From NCBI GenBank assembly GCA_963802355.1, contig CAWDIV010000036.1, positions 682,001 through 746,000 on the forward strand: a DNA stretch of 64,000 nt. Direction: 5' to 3'. The notes under the pieces were generated by a model. It did not search any database, was not told the DNA's origin, and saw nothing but the letters and a program-made list of their open reading frames with translations. This document shows, in pieces, positions 57,301-64,000 of the stretch. Source of the stretch: SG8-41 sp963802355. Its GTDB lineage: Bacteria; Pseudomonadota; Gammaproteobacteria; Burkholderiales; SG8-41. The translations under genes and the position numbers were made by a program. How positions within the stretch are numbered: position 1 is the first letter of the stretch; each line of letters opens with the position of its first letter.

Positions 57301-59658
57301 ATCGCCAATCCGGTGCTCGGCACGGTGATCACTGCATCCGGGTCGGCGTATACGTGGTCGGAGAACAGCCGGGAGAACCGGCTCACGCCGTTTGCAAACG
57401 ACTCGGTGACCGATCCCACTTCCGAGGCACTATTCGTGCGTGACGACGAGACGGGAGAAACGTGGTCACCCACACCGGGGCCGATGCCCCGTTCGCGCGC
57501 GAGCGGCCGCTGCGTGATCCGGCATTCCGCCGGGGTTAGCTGCTTTCTTCGCGCGACGCACGGCGTGCGCCACGAACTGCTCGTTTTCGTGCACCCGGAG
57601 GATCCGGTGAAGTTCTCGGTTCTCGAGGTCGCAAATGAGAGCGCGAACACGCGCAAGCTGAGCGTGTTCGCCTACAACGAGTGGATCCTCGGGCCACCGC
57701 GGGGCGCCCACAACCTCCATGTCGTCACTGAACTCGATGCCGCGACCGGCGCGGTCATGGCGAGCAACGCCTATAACTCGGAGTTCGCGGGACGCGTGGC
57801 CTTCGCGCACGCCAGCGAACCGTTGAGCTCGGCGACGGGAGACCGCATGGCCTTTCTCGGCCGCAACGGTTCTCTGGCGCGGCCGGAGGCGCTCAACCGC
57901 AAGGCGCTTTCGAACCGCTTCGGTGCAGGACTCGATCCGTGCGCGGCGCTGCACGTCTCGCTTACGCTCGCCCCCGGCGAAACCCGGCGTATCGTATTTC
58001 TACTGGGTCAGGGAAAAGGGGCGGCGGAGGCGCGCGAGCTCGTCACCCGGCACGGCGGGGTGGCCGCGGCCCACGACGTTCTCGAAGCCGTGATTCAGGC
58101 CTGGGACGAGACGCTCGGGGTGGTGCAGGTGCGTACGCCGGACGACTCCTTCGATCTGATCATGAACCGGTGGTTGCTGTACCAGGACCTGAGCTGCCGG
58201 CTGTGGGCCCGGTCCGCCTACTATCAACCGGGCGGTGCTTTCGGGTTTCGCGATCAGCTGCAGGACGTGATGGCTCTCTCGCTCTCCCGCCCGGATCTCA
58301 CGCGCGAACACCTGCTGCGCGCGGCGAGCCGGCAGTTCGTAGAGGGCGACGTGCAACACTGGTGGCACGAGCCGAGCGGCCGAGGCACGCGCACGCGCTG
58401 TTCGGACGACCTGCTGTGGCTGCCGCTGGCGGCGGCGCATTACGTGCGAGTAACCGGGGACAGCGCCGTTCTGGACGAGCGCGTGGCGTTCCTGGAAGCC
58501 CCGCTGCTTCCTCCCGGCGTGCAGGAATCCTACTTACAGCCCCGCGCGTCCGGCGAAGAGGGCTCCTTGTTCGAGCATTGCGTGCGCGCAATCGACAAGG
58601 GGCTGACTGCCGGAGCCCACGGCCTTCCCTTGATCGGCAGCGGTGACTGGAACGACGGTATGAATCGCGTCGGGCGCGAAGGGCGCGGCGAGAGCGTATG
58701 GCTCGGCTTCTTCCTCCACGTCGTGCTGAGCGAGTTCGCACCCCTGTGCCAGGCCCGTGGGGACCTGGCGCGAGCCCAACGCTACCGTGCCGAAACCCGG
58801 CGCCTGACGACCATCCTGGAGCAGAGCTGGGATGGAGAATGGTTCCGGCGCGCGTACTATGACGACGGCTCGCCGCTCGGGTCGGCTCAGAACGACGAAT
58901 GCAAGATCGACTCGCTCTCTCAGTCGTGGGCCGTGCTTTCGGGCGCCGTTCCCGTGCATCTTGCGGACCGCGCGATGGACGCCGTACGAACCTACCTGGT
59001 CCGGCGCGGACCGCAGGTCCTGCCGCTGCTCACGCCCCCGTTCGACAGGTCGGCGCAGGATCCCGGGTACATCAAGGGTTATGCCCCCGGCGTGCGGGAG
59101 AACGGCGCTCAGTACACACACGCCGCGGTGTGGATCGTGATGGCCATGGCCAAGCGCGGCAGCGGGGACGAAGCGGTCGAATTGTTCCACATGATCAACC
59201 CCGTCAACCATACGCGGACCGCGGGGGAGGTTGAGCGCTACAAGACCGAGCCGTACGTCATCGCCGGAGACGTCTATGTCCACCCCGCGCATGCCGGGCG
59301 CGGCGGTTGGACCTGGTACACCGGCGCCGCGGGATGGATGTACCGCACCGGTCTCGAGAGCATCCTGGGCCTCAGGCGCCGCGGCTCGATCTTCGAGCTC
59401 GACCCCTGCATTCCTTCATCGTGGCCCGAGTACGAGATCGTCTGGCGCTTCGGTCGCTCGCGCTACGAGATCGCGGTCTCGAACCCGGAGCGCCGCTGCC
59501 GAGGTATCGCGGAAGCGGAACTCGACGACAAGCCGGTAGACCCGCGCGCCATTCCGCTCGTCGATGACGGGGGCACGCATCGCCTGAGGGTAGTCTTGGG
59601 TGACGGGGACCGGAGCGTGCGGCGCCGCGCACGGCCGGGCACGACTGCACCTGCTTAG
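51355..59658 (+). CDS. ndvB: Cyclic beta-1,2-glucan synthase (NdvB/ChvB-like)
   Basis: The 2,767-residue protein matches the size and plan of NdvB. An N-terminal domain with two membrane helices (about 400-460) is followed by a GT84 glycosyltransferase (about 480-800) with LDADTRLP, LSHDLFEG and the QxxRW-type RQHRWVRGDWQ. More membrane helices (about 820-990) and a glycoamylase-like domain (about 1000-1350, FQETAGPRVAHRTSPTNIGMG) come next. GH94 phosphorylase modules fill the rest, with GSGDWNDGMNRVG (general acid Asp) and TWYTGAAGWMYR. It should make and cyclise osmoregulated periplasmic glucan from UDP-glucose. GTG at 51352 is an alternative start. The gene is fully open, without frameshifts, unlike many neighbours. 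Confidence 0.92.
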   Translation: MAPMLKELFGLLGSSVSTSAEKPLRDELLSMERLEERAKALAARFTVDPHPRRAAFSVFPRLDDNARVLSEAYRTLADDVHQGAFVTPAAEWLLDNFHLVASEIRDIRQNLPRNYYRELPKLASREMAGQARVYAMAVELIRHSDSRLDRQQLLRFISSYQTVAPLTIGELWAWPSTLKLALVENLRRLAEEMLVSRGARSAADAYVVRIERAGNGKPPPLPAELDTAFGVQLLQRMREYGASLSGVRAAVFEQLSARNLTTEDVIRSEHQRQAASQVSVANVITSLRLCSTLDWSEYVEAVSLVERVLQRDPAGAYGSMDFPSRDRYRQAVEEFAEATGEAQLRVALRAIESARLNAEAGSTADRAAHVGYHLIGEGRRDLEADLAYRPHFGSRVRRMAFAHATGVYLGSIGIVTALLIGLGVAYAYEQGASPAMRLAVALLLLLPASDVAIAFIQRLAAHLAPPRRLPRFDYQAGIPENARTMVIVPTMLTSVSAVHERIEHLEVQALGNLDPQIHFAILGDFADAPAREMPEDEAILGAARAGIKSLNARYGEGHANRFYLFHRVRQWNPGENTWMGWERKRGKIEEFNRLLRGATDTSYSILVGDADILTTVRYCITLDADTRLPRDAARKLIGVISHPLNRPHFDPHSGCVTAGYSILQPRVSVTMTSAAGSLFARLYAGHTGVDPYTTAVSDTYQDLFGEGIFTGKGLYEVDAFMAALEGRVPENALLSHDLFEGIHARTALVTDVEVVDDYPSSVLAHARRQHRWVRGDWQILWWLFPFVPTRWGLKRNHLSLISRWKILDNLRRSLLAPMTTVLLLLAWTILPGNPALWTAAVLAAIAYPLYPLLLEALAGPSPQQPWRVFLRAVSEDIQTALAQASLQVIFMANEACERTHAIVLTLVRLTATQRRLLEWETAAESAARRNGLESWAGARMFLTEMVASPALALTGLVLVWWWRPGALPTAVAVLALWAAAPLIAWALSRPVVQARRELDAEDRQFLRVVARKTWGYFDAFMGPEDHGLPPDNFQETAGPRVAHRTSPTNIGMGLLAALAAHDLGFIQTDALVQRIDATLTTMEGLERFEGHLLNWYDTQSLAPLPPSYVSTVDSGNLAGALMTLAEGLRELSRQTRPSPEPSAETAADQSGRLEELARRADAFAAGMSFEFLYDPQRGILCIGYRLADADGPGRRDPSYYDLLASEARLASFIAIAKGDLPETHWFHLGRLITSVRGTPTLLSWSATAFEYLMPLLLMRSYPETLLDQTCRMAVLRQMDYGKDRSVPWGMSEAAYNLVDRHDNYQYKAFGVPGLGLKRGLGDELVVTPYATALAAMLEPAEAVRNLRYLAREGAEGEYGYYESIDYTHRRSDELEGPPGGRASPSGGTVVRAYMAHHQGMILVALANVLLGDPMVRRFHADPRVQATELLLQERVPREVAIIQPRPVEETRVAGPPPAFAMRRFRSPHTPFPYAQFLSNGNYTAVVTNAGGGTSFCRGRTVTRYREDATRDAGSQFIYLRDVRSGVVWSATYHPIRKEPEDYAVTFLAEKATFRRRDDDIAVQLDIAVSTEDDVEVRRVAVTNHSNRPREIEVTSYAEIVLAPQADDLAHPAFGKLFVETEYLPESAALLCHRRARSADEPVTWAVHVLSFEGRTQGPVEWETDRARFLGRGRGPEDPQALDGRPLSGSTGVVLDPIVSLRQRIRLAPGGFIRLAFATGMANSRETAVALAERYHDPSATARTFALAFAHVQSALRHLGISSEQALRFERLASRVLYADGSLRANPDLLARNTLGQEGLWPHSISGDLPMLLVRVVEENDLPLVREVLQAQEYWRLKGLSADVVILNEHPVSYFDEIHAQLAALLDNGPWRTWKHQPGGAYLLRGDRMTEAERILLATVARAVLDGERGELANQLDRPAPEWPEPEELVPSRQPSAAADSLDDVVAPSLALANGMGGFADDGRDYAIVLDADRETPLPWANVIANPVLGTVITASGSAYTWSENSRENRLTPFANDSVTDPTSEALFVRDDETGETWSPTPGPMPRSRASGRCVIRHSAGVSCFLRATHGVRHELLVFVHPEDPVKFSVLEVANESANTRKLSVFAYNEWILGPPRGAHNLHVVTELDAATGAVMASNAYNSEFAGRVAFAHASEPLSSATGDRMAFLGRNGSLARPEALNRKALSNRFGAGLDPCAALHVSLTLAPGETRRIVFLLGQGKGAAEARELVTRHGGVAAAHDVLEAVIQAWDETLGVVQVRTPDDSFDLIMNRWLLYQDLSCRLWARSAYYQPGGAFGFRDQLQDVMALSLSRPDLTREHLLRAASRQFVEGDVQHWWHEPSGRGTRTRCSDDLLWLPLAAAHYVRVTGDSAVLDERVAFLEAPLLPPGVQESYLQPRASGEEGSLFEHCVRAIDKGLTAGAHGLPLIGSGDWNDGMNRVGREGRGESVWLGFFLHVVLSEFAPLCQARGDLARAQRYRAETRRLTTILEQSWDGEWFRRAYYDDGSPLGSAQNDECKIDSLSQSWAVLSGAVPVHLADRAMDAVRTYLVRRGPQVLPLLTPPFDRSAQDPGYIKGYAPGVRENGAQYTHAAVWIVMAMAKRGSGDEAVELFHMINPVNHTRTAGEVERYKTEPYVIAGDVYVHPAHAGRGGWTWYTGAAGWMYRTGLESILGLRRRGSIFELDPCIPSSWPEYEIVWRFGRSRYEIAVSNPERRCRGIAEAELDDKPVDPRAIPLVDDGGTHRLRVVLGDGDRSVRRRARPGTTAPA

Positions 59659-59821
59659 GCCGGGACGAGCTTAACCGATAGACAAGGCAAATGGAGGACT
59701 AACGGAGAATGGTTGGAACAAATATACGGCGTTATCTGACCACGCGTAATTGAGCCAGCGCGCGCGCAAACGCAGCGCTGCGCTTTACCGAGTGAGCAAT
59801 CAATTAGCGGATGATCCGCCC

Positions 59822-59850
59822 CCCATCACTCGTCACCCGTCACTCATTAC
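59822..59850. repeat. Heptamer array CATCACT CGTCACC CGTCACT CATTACG
   Basis: Four heptamers of the GTGANNN family (minus sense) lie directly after the MetE-like gene stop. No opposite arm was found close by. Confidence 0.6.
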
Positions 59851-59854
59851 GGCT

Positions 59855-60967
59855 CTACCCCCAGACTTCCCGCGCAATCTCGACCACCAGCTCGAGCTTC
59901 CGCCATTGATCGTCTTGGTCGAGCAGGTTGCCATGGTGGCTGCTGGCGAAACCGCATTGCGGGCTCACGCAAAGGTACTCGAGCGGGACGTATTTCGCGG
60001 CGGCGTCGATTCGGCTCTTCAGGTCGTCTTTTCGCTCGAGCACCGGCGTCTTCGTCGAGATCAGTCCCAGCACGACCTTTTTGTCCCGCGGGACAAACCG
60101 CAATGGTTCGTAGCTGCCGGCGCGGTCGCTGTCGAATTCGAGAAAGTAGGCATCCACTTCCGCTTCATTGAATATCGCGTCGGCGACGGGCTCGTAGCCG
60201 CCCGCCGCGAGCCAGGTGCTCTTCCAATTGCCGCGGCACGTATGCATCGCGATGGTCATACCCGCCGGGCGGTTCGCGATCGCGGCGTTCACCCGCTTTG
60301 CGTACATGTGCGGCAGCGCGGCAGGGTCGTCGCCTCGCGCGCGGCAAGTCTCCCGGAACTTCGGGTCGCACATGAAGGAGAAGCTCGTGTCGTCAATCTG
60401 AAGATAGGTGCAGCCTGCCGAGGCGAGGTCCTGAATCTCCTCCTGATACACCCTCCCGACGTCGGACCAGAGTTCCTCGAGATCGGGATAAGCCTCCTCG
60501 CTTATCGCGGCGCGCCCGCCCCGGTGATAGAGGATCGAAGGGGATGGGATGCAGAACTTGGCCGTGCGCCGCGCCACTGATTTGAGGACCCGGAAATGAT
60601 CGACCATCAGCGGGCGCGTGCGGCGCAGCTTGCGCTTGACCTGCGAGGTGAAGCGTGGATCGTCGCTTCCGACGAACTTCACCGATTTTTCATCGAGCAC
60701 GACTTCGACGCCGTCGATCCGGCCGAGAAAATCGTGGTTCCACCAGCCCCGGCGGAATTCACCGTCGGTAACGGCCTCGAGCCCGATCGCCTCCTGTTTC
60801 GCCACGACTTCGCGGATCAACCGGTCCTCGATCGTCCGCAGCGCTTCGACGGCCAGTTCCCCGCGCTCGACCTTGGCCCGTGCCTCCTTGAGCTCCGCGG
60901 GCCGCAGCAGGCTGCCGACCTGGTCGGCCCGGAACGGCGGACATTGGGGTGTGCGAATGCGCGTCAG
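59855..60967 (-). CDS. MetE-like methyltransferase (YxjG/YxjH type), start uncertain
   Basis: The product of about 370 residues matches short cobalamin-independent methionine synthase relatives: EAVTDGEFRRGWWNHDF, LQIDDTSFSFMCDP, MHTCRGNW and CVSPQCGFAS, which provide the zinc ligands (His, Cys, Glu, Cys). These proteins transfer methyl groups to homocysteine or a related thiol. The conserved N-terminus PPFRADQVGSLLRPAELKEAR lies upstream of any in-frame ATG. Coding sense extends to about 60967, where only CTG or ATC/ATA codons occur. An ATG at 60978-60976 would be in frame if one base were missing after it. Confidence 0.8.
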   Translation of the reverse strand: MTRIRTPQCPPFRADQVGSLLRPAELKEARAKVERGELAVEALRTIEDRLIREVVAKQEAIGLEAVTDGEFRRGWWNHDFLGRIDGVEVVLDEKSVKFVGSDDPRFTSQVKRKLRRTRPLMVDHFRVLKSVARRTAKFCIPSPSILYHRGGRAAISEEAYPDLEELWSDVGRVYQEEIQDLASAGCTYLQIDDTSFSFMCDPKFRETCRARGDDPAALPHMYAKRVNAAIANRPAGMTIAMHTCRGNWKSTWLAAGGYEPVADAIFNEAEVDAYFLEFDSDRAGSYEPLRFVPRDKKVVLGLISTKTPVLERKDDLKSRIDAAAKYVPLEYLCVSPQCGFASSHHGNLLDQDDQWRKLELVVEIAREVWG

Positions 60968-61001
60968 GATTATCCCATTGTGCCGCGGAGTTCGATCAAG
61001 A

Positions 61002-61100
61002 GGTGACGGGTGACCCGTGACTGGTGACGGTGGATCGAGGAAGCAGCTTCCTCTTCAGTGAAAATCGAGTCACGGTCACGAATCACGCAGTCACACGGTT
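61002..61100. repeat. Inverted GTGACGG heptamer array
   Basis: GTGACGG GTGACCC GTGACTG GTGACGG and, in inverse sense, AGTCACG GTCACGA ATCACGC AGTCACA separate the MetE-like and TctC-like genes. A further set lies at 62096-62158. Confidence 0.75.
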
Positions 61101-62094
61101 CAATCAATGCGGGCTCCCGACTGCCTGATGACCTTCGCCCACTTCGCGATCTCGGCCTTGATGTGGGAAGCGAACTGCTCCCGTGCGCTGCCGACCGGCA
61201 CCACGCCTTCGCCTCCCAGGCGCTGCCTGATTTCGGGGCTGCTCATGATCTTCACGATCTGTGCGCTCAAGAGACTGACGATTTCGTCCGGCGTGCCGGC
61301 CGGCGCAAGCACGCCGTACCACTGGCTCGACTCGTAGTCTTTCAGCCCCGATTCCGCGACCGTCGGCAGCTTGAGCAGGGCGGGGAGACGCGTCGTGCTG
61401 GTCACGGCGAGACCTTTCACGCGGCCGGCCTTCACCAGCTGCACGGCGTTGGTCGCCGGCATGAACATGACGCTCGCTTCTCCCGCGAGCAGCCCGATCA
61501 TCGCGGGTCCGGTGCCGCGGTACGGCACGTGCACCATCTTGACCTTCGCCAGTGTGTTGAAGAGCTCTCCGGCCAGGTGCGGCGTGCTGCCGCTGCCCGA
61601 TCCGGCGAATCCGACCTGTTCCGGCCGGGCCCTCGCGAGCGCGATCAGTTCCGCACCGATTTCGCCGGTACCGACGGATGCACCACCAGGACGTTGGGAG
61701 CGACCGACAGCAGGCTGACCGGCTCGAAGTCCTTGATCGGATCGTAGGCCGTCTTCGCGTACAGGCTGGGATTCGTGACGAATTCGGCGCCCGTCATCAT
61801 CAGCGTGTAGCCGTCCTTCGGCGCCTTGGCGACGATTTCAGTGCCGATATGCCGTTGGCCCCGCTGCGGTTCTCGATGACGAAATCTTGCCGAGATGCTC
61901 GGTGAGCTTCTGGGCGACGATGCGACCCATGCCATCCACGCCGCCGCCGGGGGGAAAGGGCACGATCACGCGCACCGGGCGCGCTCGGATAGCCTTGCGC
62001 GATCGCTTGCGCGCAGGCTGCAATCAGCATCAGCGCGCAGCGCGAGTCGGCCGAGACCAGGGATGAACGACGGACGAGCTCGGATGACAGGCAT
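61100..62094 (-). pseudogene. Tripartite tricarboxylate transporter binding protein (TctC/Bug family), multiply frameshifted
   Basis: Pieces in different frames line up as a full Bug protein of about 325 residues: MPVIRARPSFIPGLGRLALR, LIAACAQAIAQGYP (signal), RPVRVIVPFPPGGGVDGMGR, DFVIENRSGANGI, TEIVAKAPKDGYTLMMTGAE, then VHVPYRGTGPAMIGLLAGE to the end. At least four frame changes are needed, near 62031, 61985, 61890, 61855 and 61655. Bug proteins bind carboxylates in the periplasm. The density of lesions could be real decay or a poorly sequenced contig stretch. Confidence 0.8.
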
Positions 62095-62151
62095 GAGGAA
62101 ACCGGTCACGCAGGTCACTCACGTCACGAATTATCACGTCACGCTCACCGG

Positions 62152-62985
62152 TCACGCTTCCTGCCGTCGCGCGCGCTGCAGTGCCTCGCGAGCGCGCGCG
62201 CCGGCAAACTCGACCGCCATCTCCCGTTTGTAGGCGGCCGAGCCGCGCACATCCGACATCGGCTGCGCCAGGTGCCGCACCGGCTGCACGGCATCGCGCA
62301 GCAGTTCCGCGGTCAGGCGCTTGCCGGCCAGCTGCTGCCAGATCGAGGATGATGGGTTTCCAGCTCACCGCGCCTACGACCACGCGCGCGCCGGTGCAAA
62401 GCGCCTTTGGCATCGAGGCCGACCGCAGCGGCGGTATTGACGGTCGGGATTTCCAGCACGCTGGCGCGCCATGTATTTGTAGAAACTCGAGCCGGAGCGC
62501 GGCGGCGGCGGGTCGACTTCGAAGCTGACGACCATTTCATCCTTCGCGAGTCGTTTCTCGAATAGATCTTCCAGAGTGGCGATGCGCCGCCCGGTGGGTC
62601 CGGCGACTGTGACGCGGGCGCCGAGCGCGAGCAGCGCCACTGGCAGATCGAAGCCGCCGATCAGCGGACCTATGCTGCCGCCCACGGTGATCATGCGGCG
62701 GATGCGCGTGTGGCCGACCGCTTCCAGCGCGTCGTCTATCGCCTGCCAGTGTCTGCGCAACGCGCGCGTCGTCGTAGAGCGCTTGCTGGTGCACGGCCGC
62801 ACCCATGTGCAGTATGCCGTGGGCGTCGATGGAAAGCTCCCTCAATTCCGGCGATCCGCTGCGATCGCGACGAGGCGCTTCGCATGCGGAAAGCCGGTGC
62901 GCTCGCGGCGCAGGGCGTGCGACATGCCGCCGGACACGATCATGGCGTCCCCCGGCGCGAGGGGCTACGGCCTCCTCCACGCTTT
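62152..62985 (-). pseudogene. FAD-binding subunit of a molybdenum hydroxylase (CoxM-like), multiply frameshifted
   Basis: Consecutive pieces in shifting frames read VEEAVAPRAGG, DAMIVSGGMSHALRRERTGF, LRELSIDAHGILHMGAAVHQ, RMITVGGSIGPLIGGFDLPV, EIPTVNTAAAVGLDAKGAL and ARVVVGAVSWKPIIL, ending at TGA 62152-62154. This is the FAD-binding subunit of xanthine-dehydrogenase-type enzymes. At least four frame changes are present. It overlaps or abuts the large-subunit gene upstream. No [2Fe-2S] subunit gene is visible in the window. Confidence 0.75.
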
Positions 62986-64000
62986 GCGGAAACGAGCATC
63001 GGCCGGCGCCGGGCGGGCCCCTGACGGCCTGCCGGCGGCGAGCCGCGTCCAGGCGCTGCCCTTCGGCTCCGCCGGCGGAGCGGGTTTCTCGGCGGCATAG
63101 ATCTCCGGATGCAGTGCGCGGTGGATTTTCTCTGCCGTGATCGGCAGGTTCGTGATGCGTACACCGACCGCGTCGGCGATCGCATTGGCGATGGCCGCGG
63201 GCATGGCATCGAGACCGATTTCGCCGAGCCCCTTCGCGCCGAAAGGGCCACTCGGCTCGTAGGAATCCGCAAACGCGACGTGCAGCTTCGGCATCATCGC
63301 GGCCGCCGGGAATCGGGATAGTCCTTGAGCTGCGGGTCGGTCGGCTCGCCGTTCTACCAGTCGAAGTACTCGATCATCGCGAGGCCGATGCCCTGGGTCA
63401 CCGCGCCCTGCACCTGGCCTTCGGCGGCGGCGGGGTGGATGACGGTGCCGCAGTCGACGGCGGTGGCGATTTCCAGCAGCGTCACCTGCCCGGTCGCAGG
63501 ATCGACCTCGACCTCCGCCGCCTGCGCCGCGAAGTTGTAGGCGCCCGATTCGTTGCCGTAGCGGCTGTGGTCCGGAAATTCGGACGGATTGTCGAAAGTG
63601 CCCACGCCGATGATCGGCTGGCCACCGGGCTGATAGATATGCGCGCGCACGACCGCCGCTACCGGCTTGAACTCGGTCTCCGAGCCGCGGCGCGGCCCGA
63701 TCTCGCCGTTGATGATGGTCAGTTCGTGGGCGGGGAGCTTGAACTGCGTCGGCGCGGCCTCGATGAGCTGCGCTGCGGCCGCCGCGGCCGCGCGCTGCAC
63801 GGCATTTCCGGCGACGTAGGTGAGGCGGCTCGCCAGCGCGCCCAGCGAGTGGGGCTGCAGGTCGGTATCGGGACGCGTGATGTCCACGTCCTCGTAAGCG
63901 AGGCCCAGGTCCTCCGCCGCGATCTGGCGCAGCACCGTGAGATTGCCCTGGCCGATTTCGCCTTCGCCGGTGATGACGGTGGCGCGGCCGTCCTCGTTGA
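62965..64000 (-). pseudogene. Molybdopterin-binding subunit (CoxL-like), C-terminal part, with internal stop and frameshift
   Basis: The gene enters from beyond the window end. The reading GEGEIGQGNLTVLRQIAAED and AVDCGTVIHPAAAEGQVQGA with QGIGLAMIEYFDW are xanthine-dehydrogenase large-subunit sequence. A TAG at 63354-63356 stops the frame where homologues continue, and NGEPTDPQLKDYPDS follows directly in the same frame. A frame change near 63305 then leads to PKLHVAFADSYEPSGPFGAK and GLGEIG (the conserved Glu motif) and ends near 62965. It should be the catalytic subunit of an aldehyde, xanthine or aromatic hydroxylase. Confidence 0.78.

Overview
The window is about 63% GC, gene dense, and looks like the chromosome of a betaproteobacterium. 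The pointers are a Bug/TctC-type periplasmic binding protein, a branched-chain amino-acid (Liv) ABC operon, a CoxM/CoxL-type molybdenum hydroxylase pair, many PAS/HAMP/GAF hybrid kinases and a family of small stress and envelope proteins. No rRNA, tRNA, phage, transposase or CRISPR array was seen. Several genes are interrupted by single-base frameshifts. Up to 61 kb almost all of these behave as one extra base, which suggests a draft assembly with residual indels, although real decay cannot be excluded.

Layout. 0-6.3 kb holds small envelope and stress genes: tiny membrane peptides, a YpfJ-type metallopeptidase, an MlaC-like fusion, a DUF883 protein, a glycine-zipper lipoprotein, an AI-2E-type permease and an entericidin. 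Several are preceded by copies of a shared palindromic motif. 6.3-10.8 kb has small hypotheticals, a zinc alcohol dehydrogenase and an MscS channel. 10.9-15.7 kb has a PAS kinase, a receiver protein and an exonuclease/GIY-YIG fusion divergent from a LexA repressor with a putative operator between them. 15.9-19.9 kb has a broken cyclopropane-fatty-acid synthase and a broken LigD. 20-25.5 kb has CheB, CheB-CheR-PAS and receiver-kinase genes. 25.9-28.5 kb has convergent glgC (short) and glgA.

28.5-44.9 kb is a large signalling block: a MASE1-PAS-PAS kinase, a NarL-type regulator, a giant kinase of about 2,100 residues with eleven consecutive 92-residue HAMP units, a REC-kinase-REC-Hpt protein, an Hpt-REC protein and a REC/metallo-beta-lactamase fusion. 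The architecture reads as a multistep phosphorelay that may end in an enzymatic output. The last gene sits between arrays of a 100-bp terminator-like repeat, and a predicted sigma-54-driven small RNA lies beyond the right-hand array.

45.8-51.0 kb is the liv operon on the minus strand, with its binding protein first. 51.4-59.7 kb is one gene for a cyclic beta-1,2-glucan synthase of about 2,770 residues. 59.8-64 kb has a MetE-like methyltransferase followed by heavily frameshifted TctC-like, CoxM-like and CoxL-like genes; the last runs off the window.

Two less expected layers run through the non-coding sequence. One is a pair of predicted small RNAs with a C-rich, anti-Shine-Dalgarno-like loop followed by an intrinsic terminator. 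The other is a set of intergenic hairpins built from heptamers (GTGANNN type) or decamers, present in most long gaps and once inside the ligD linker.
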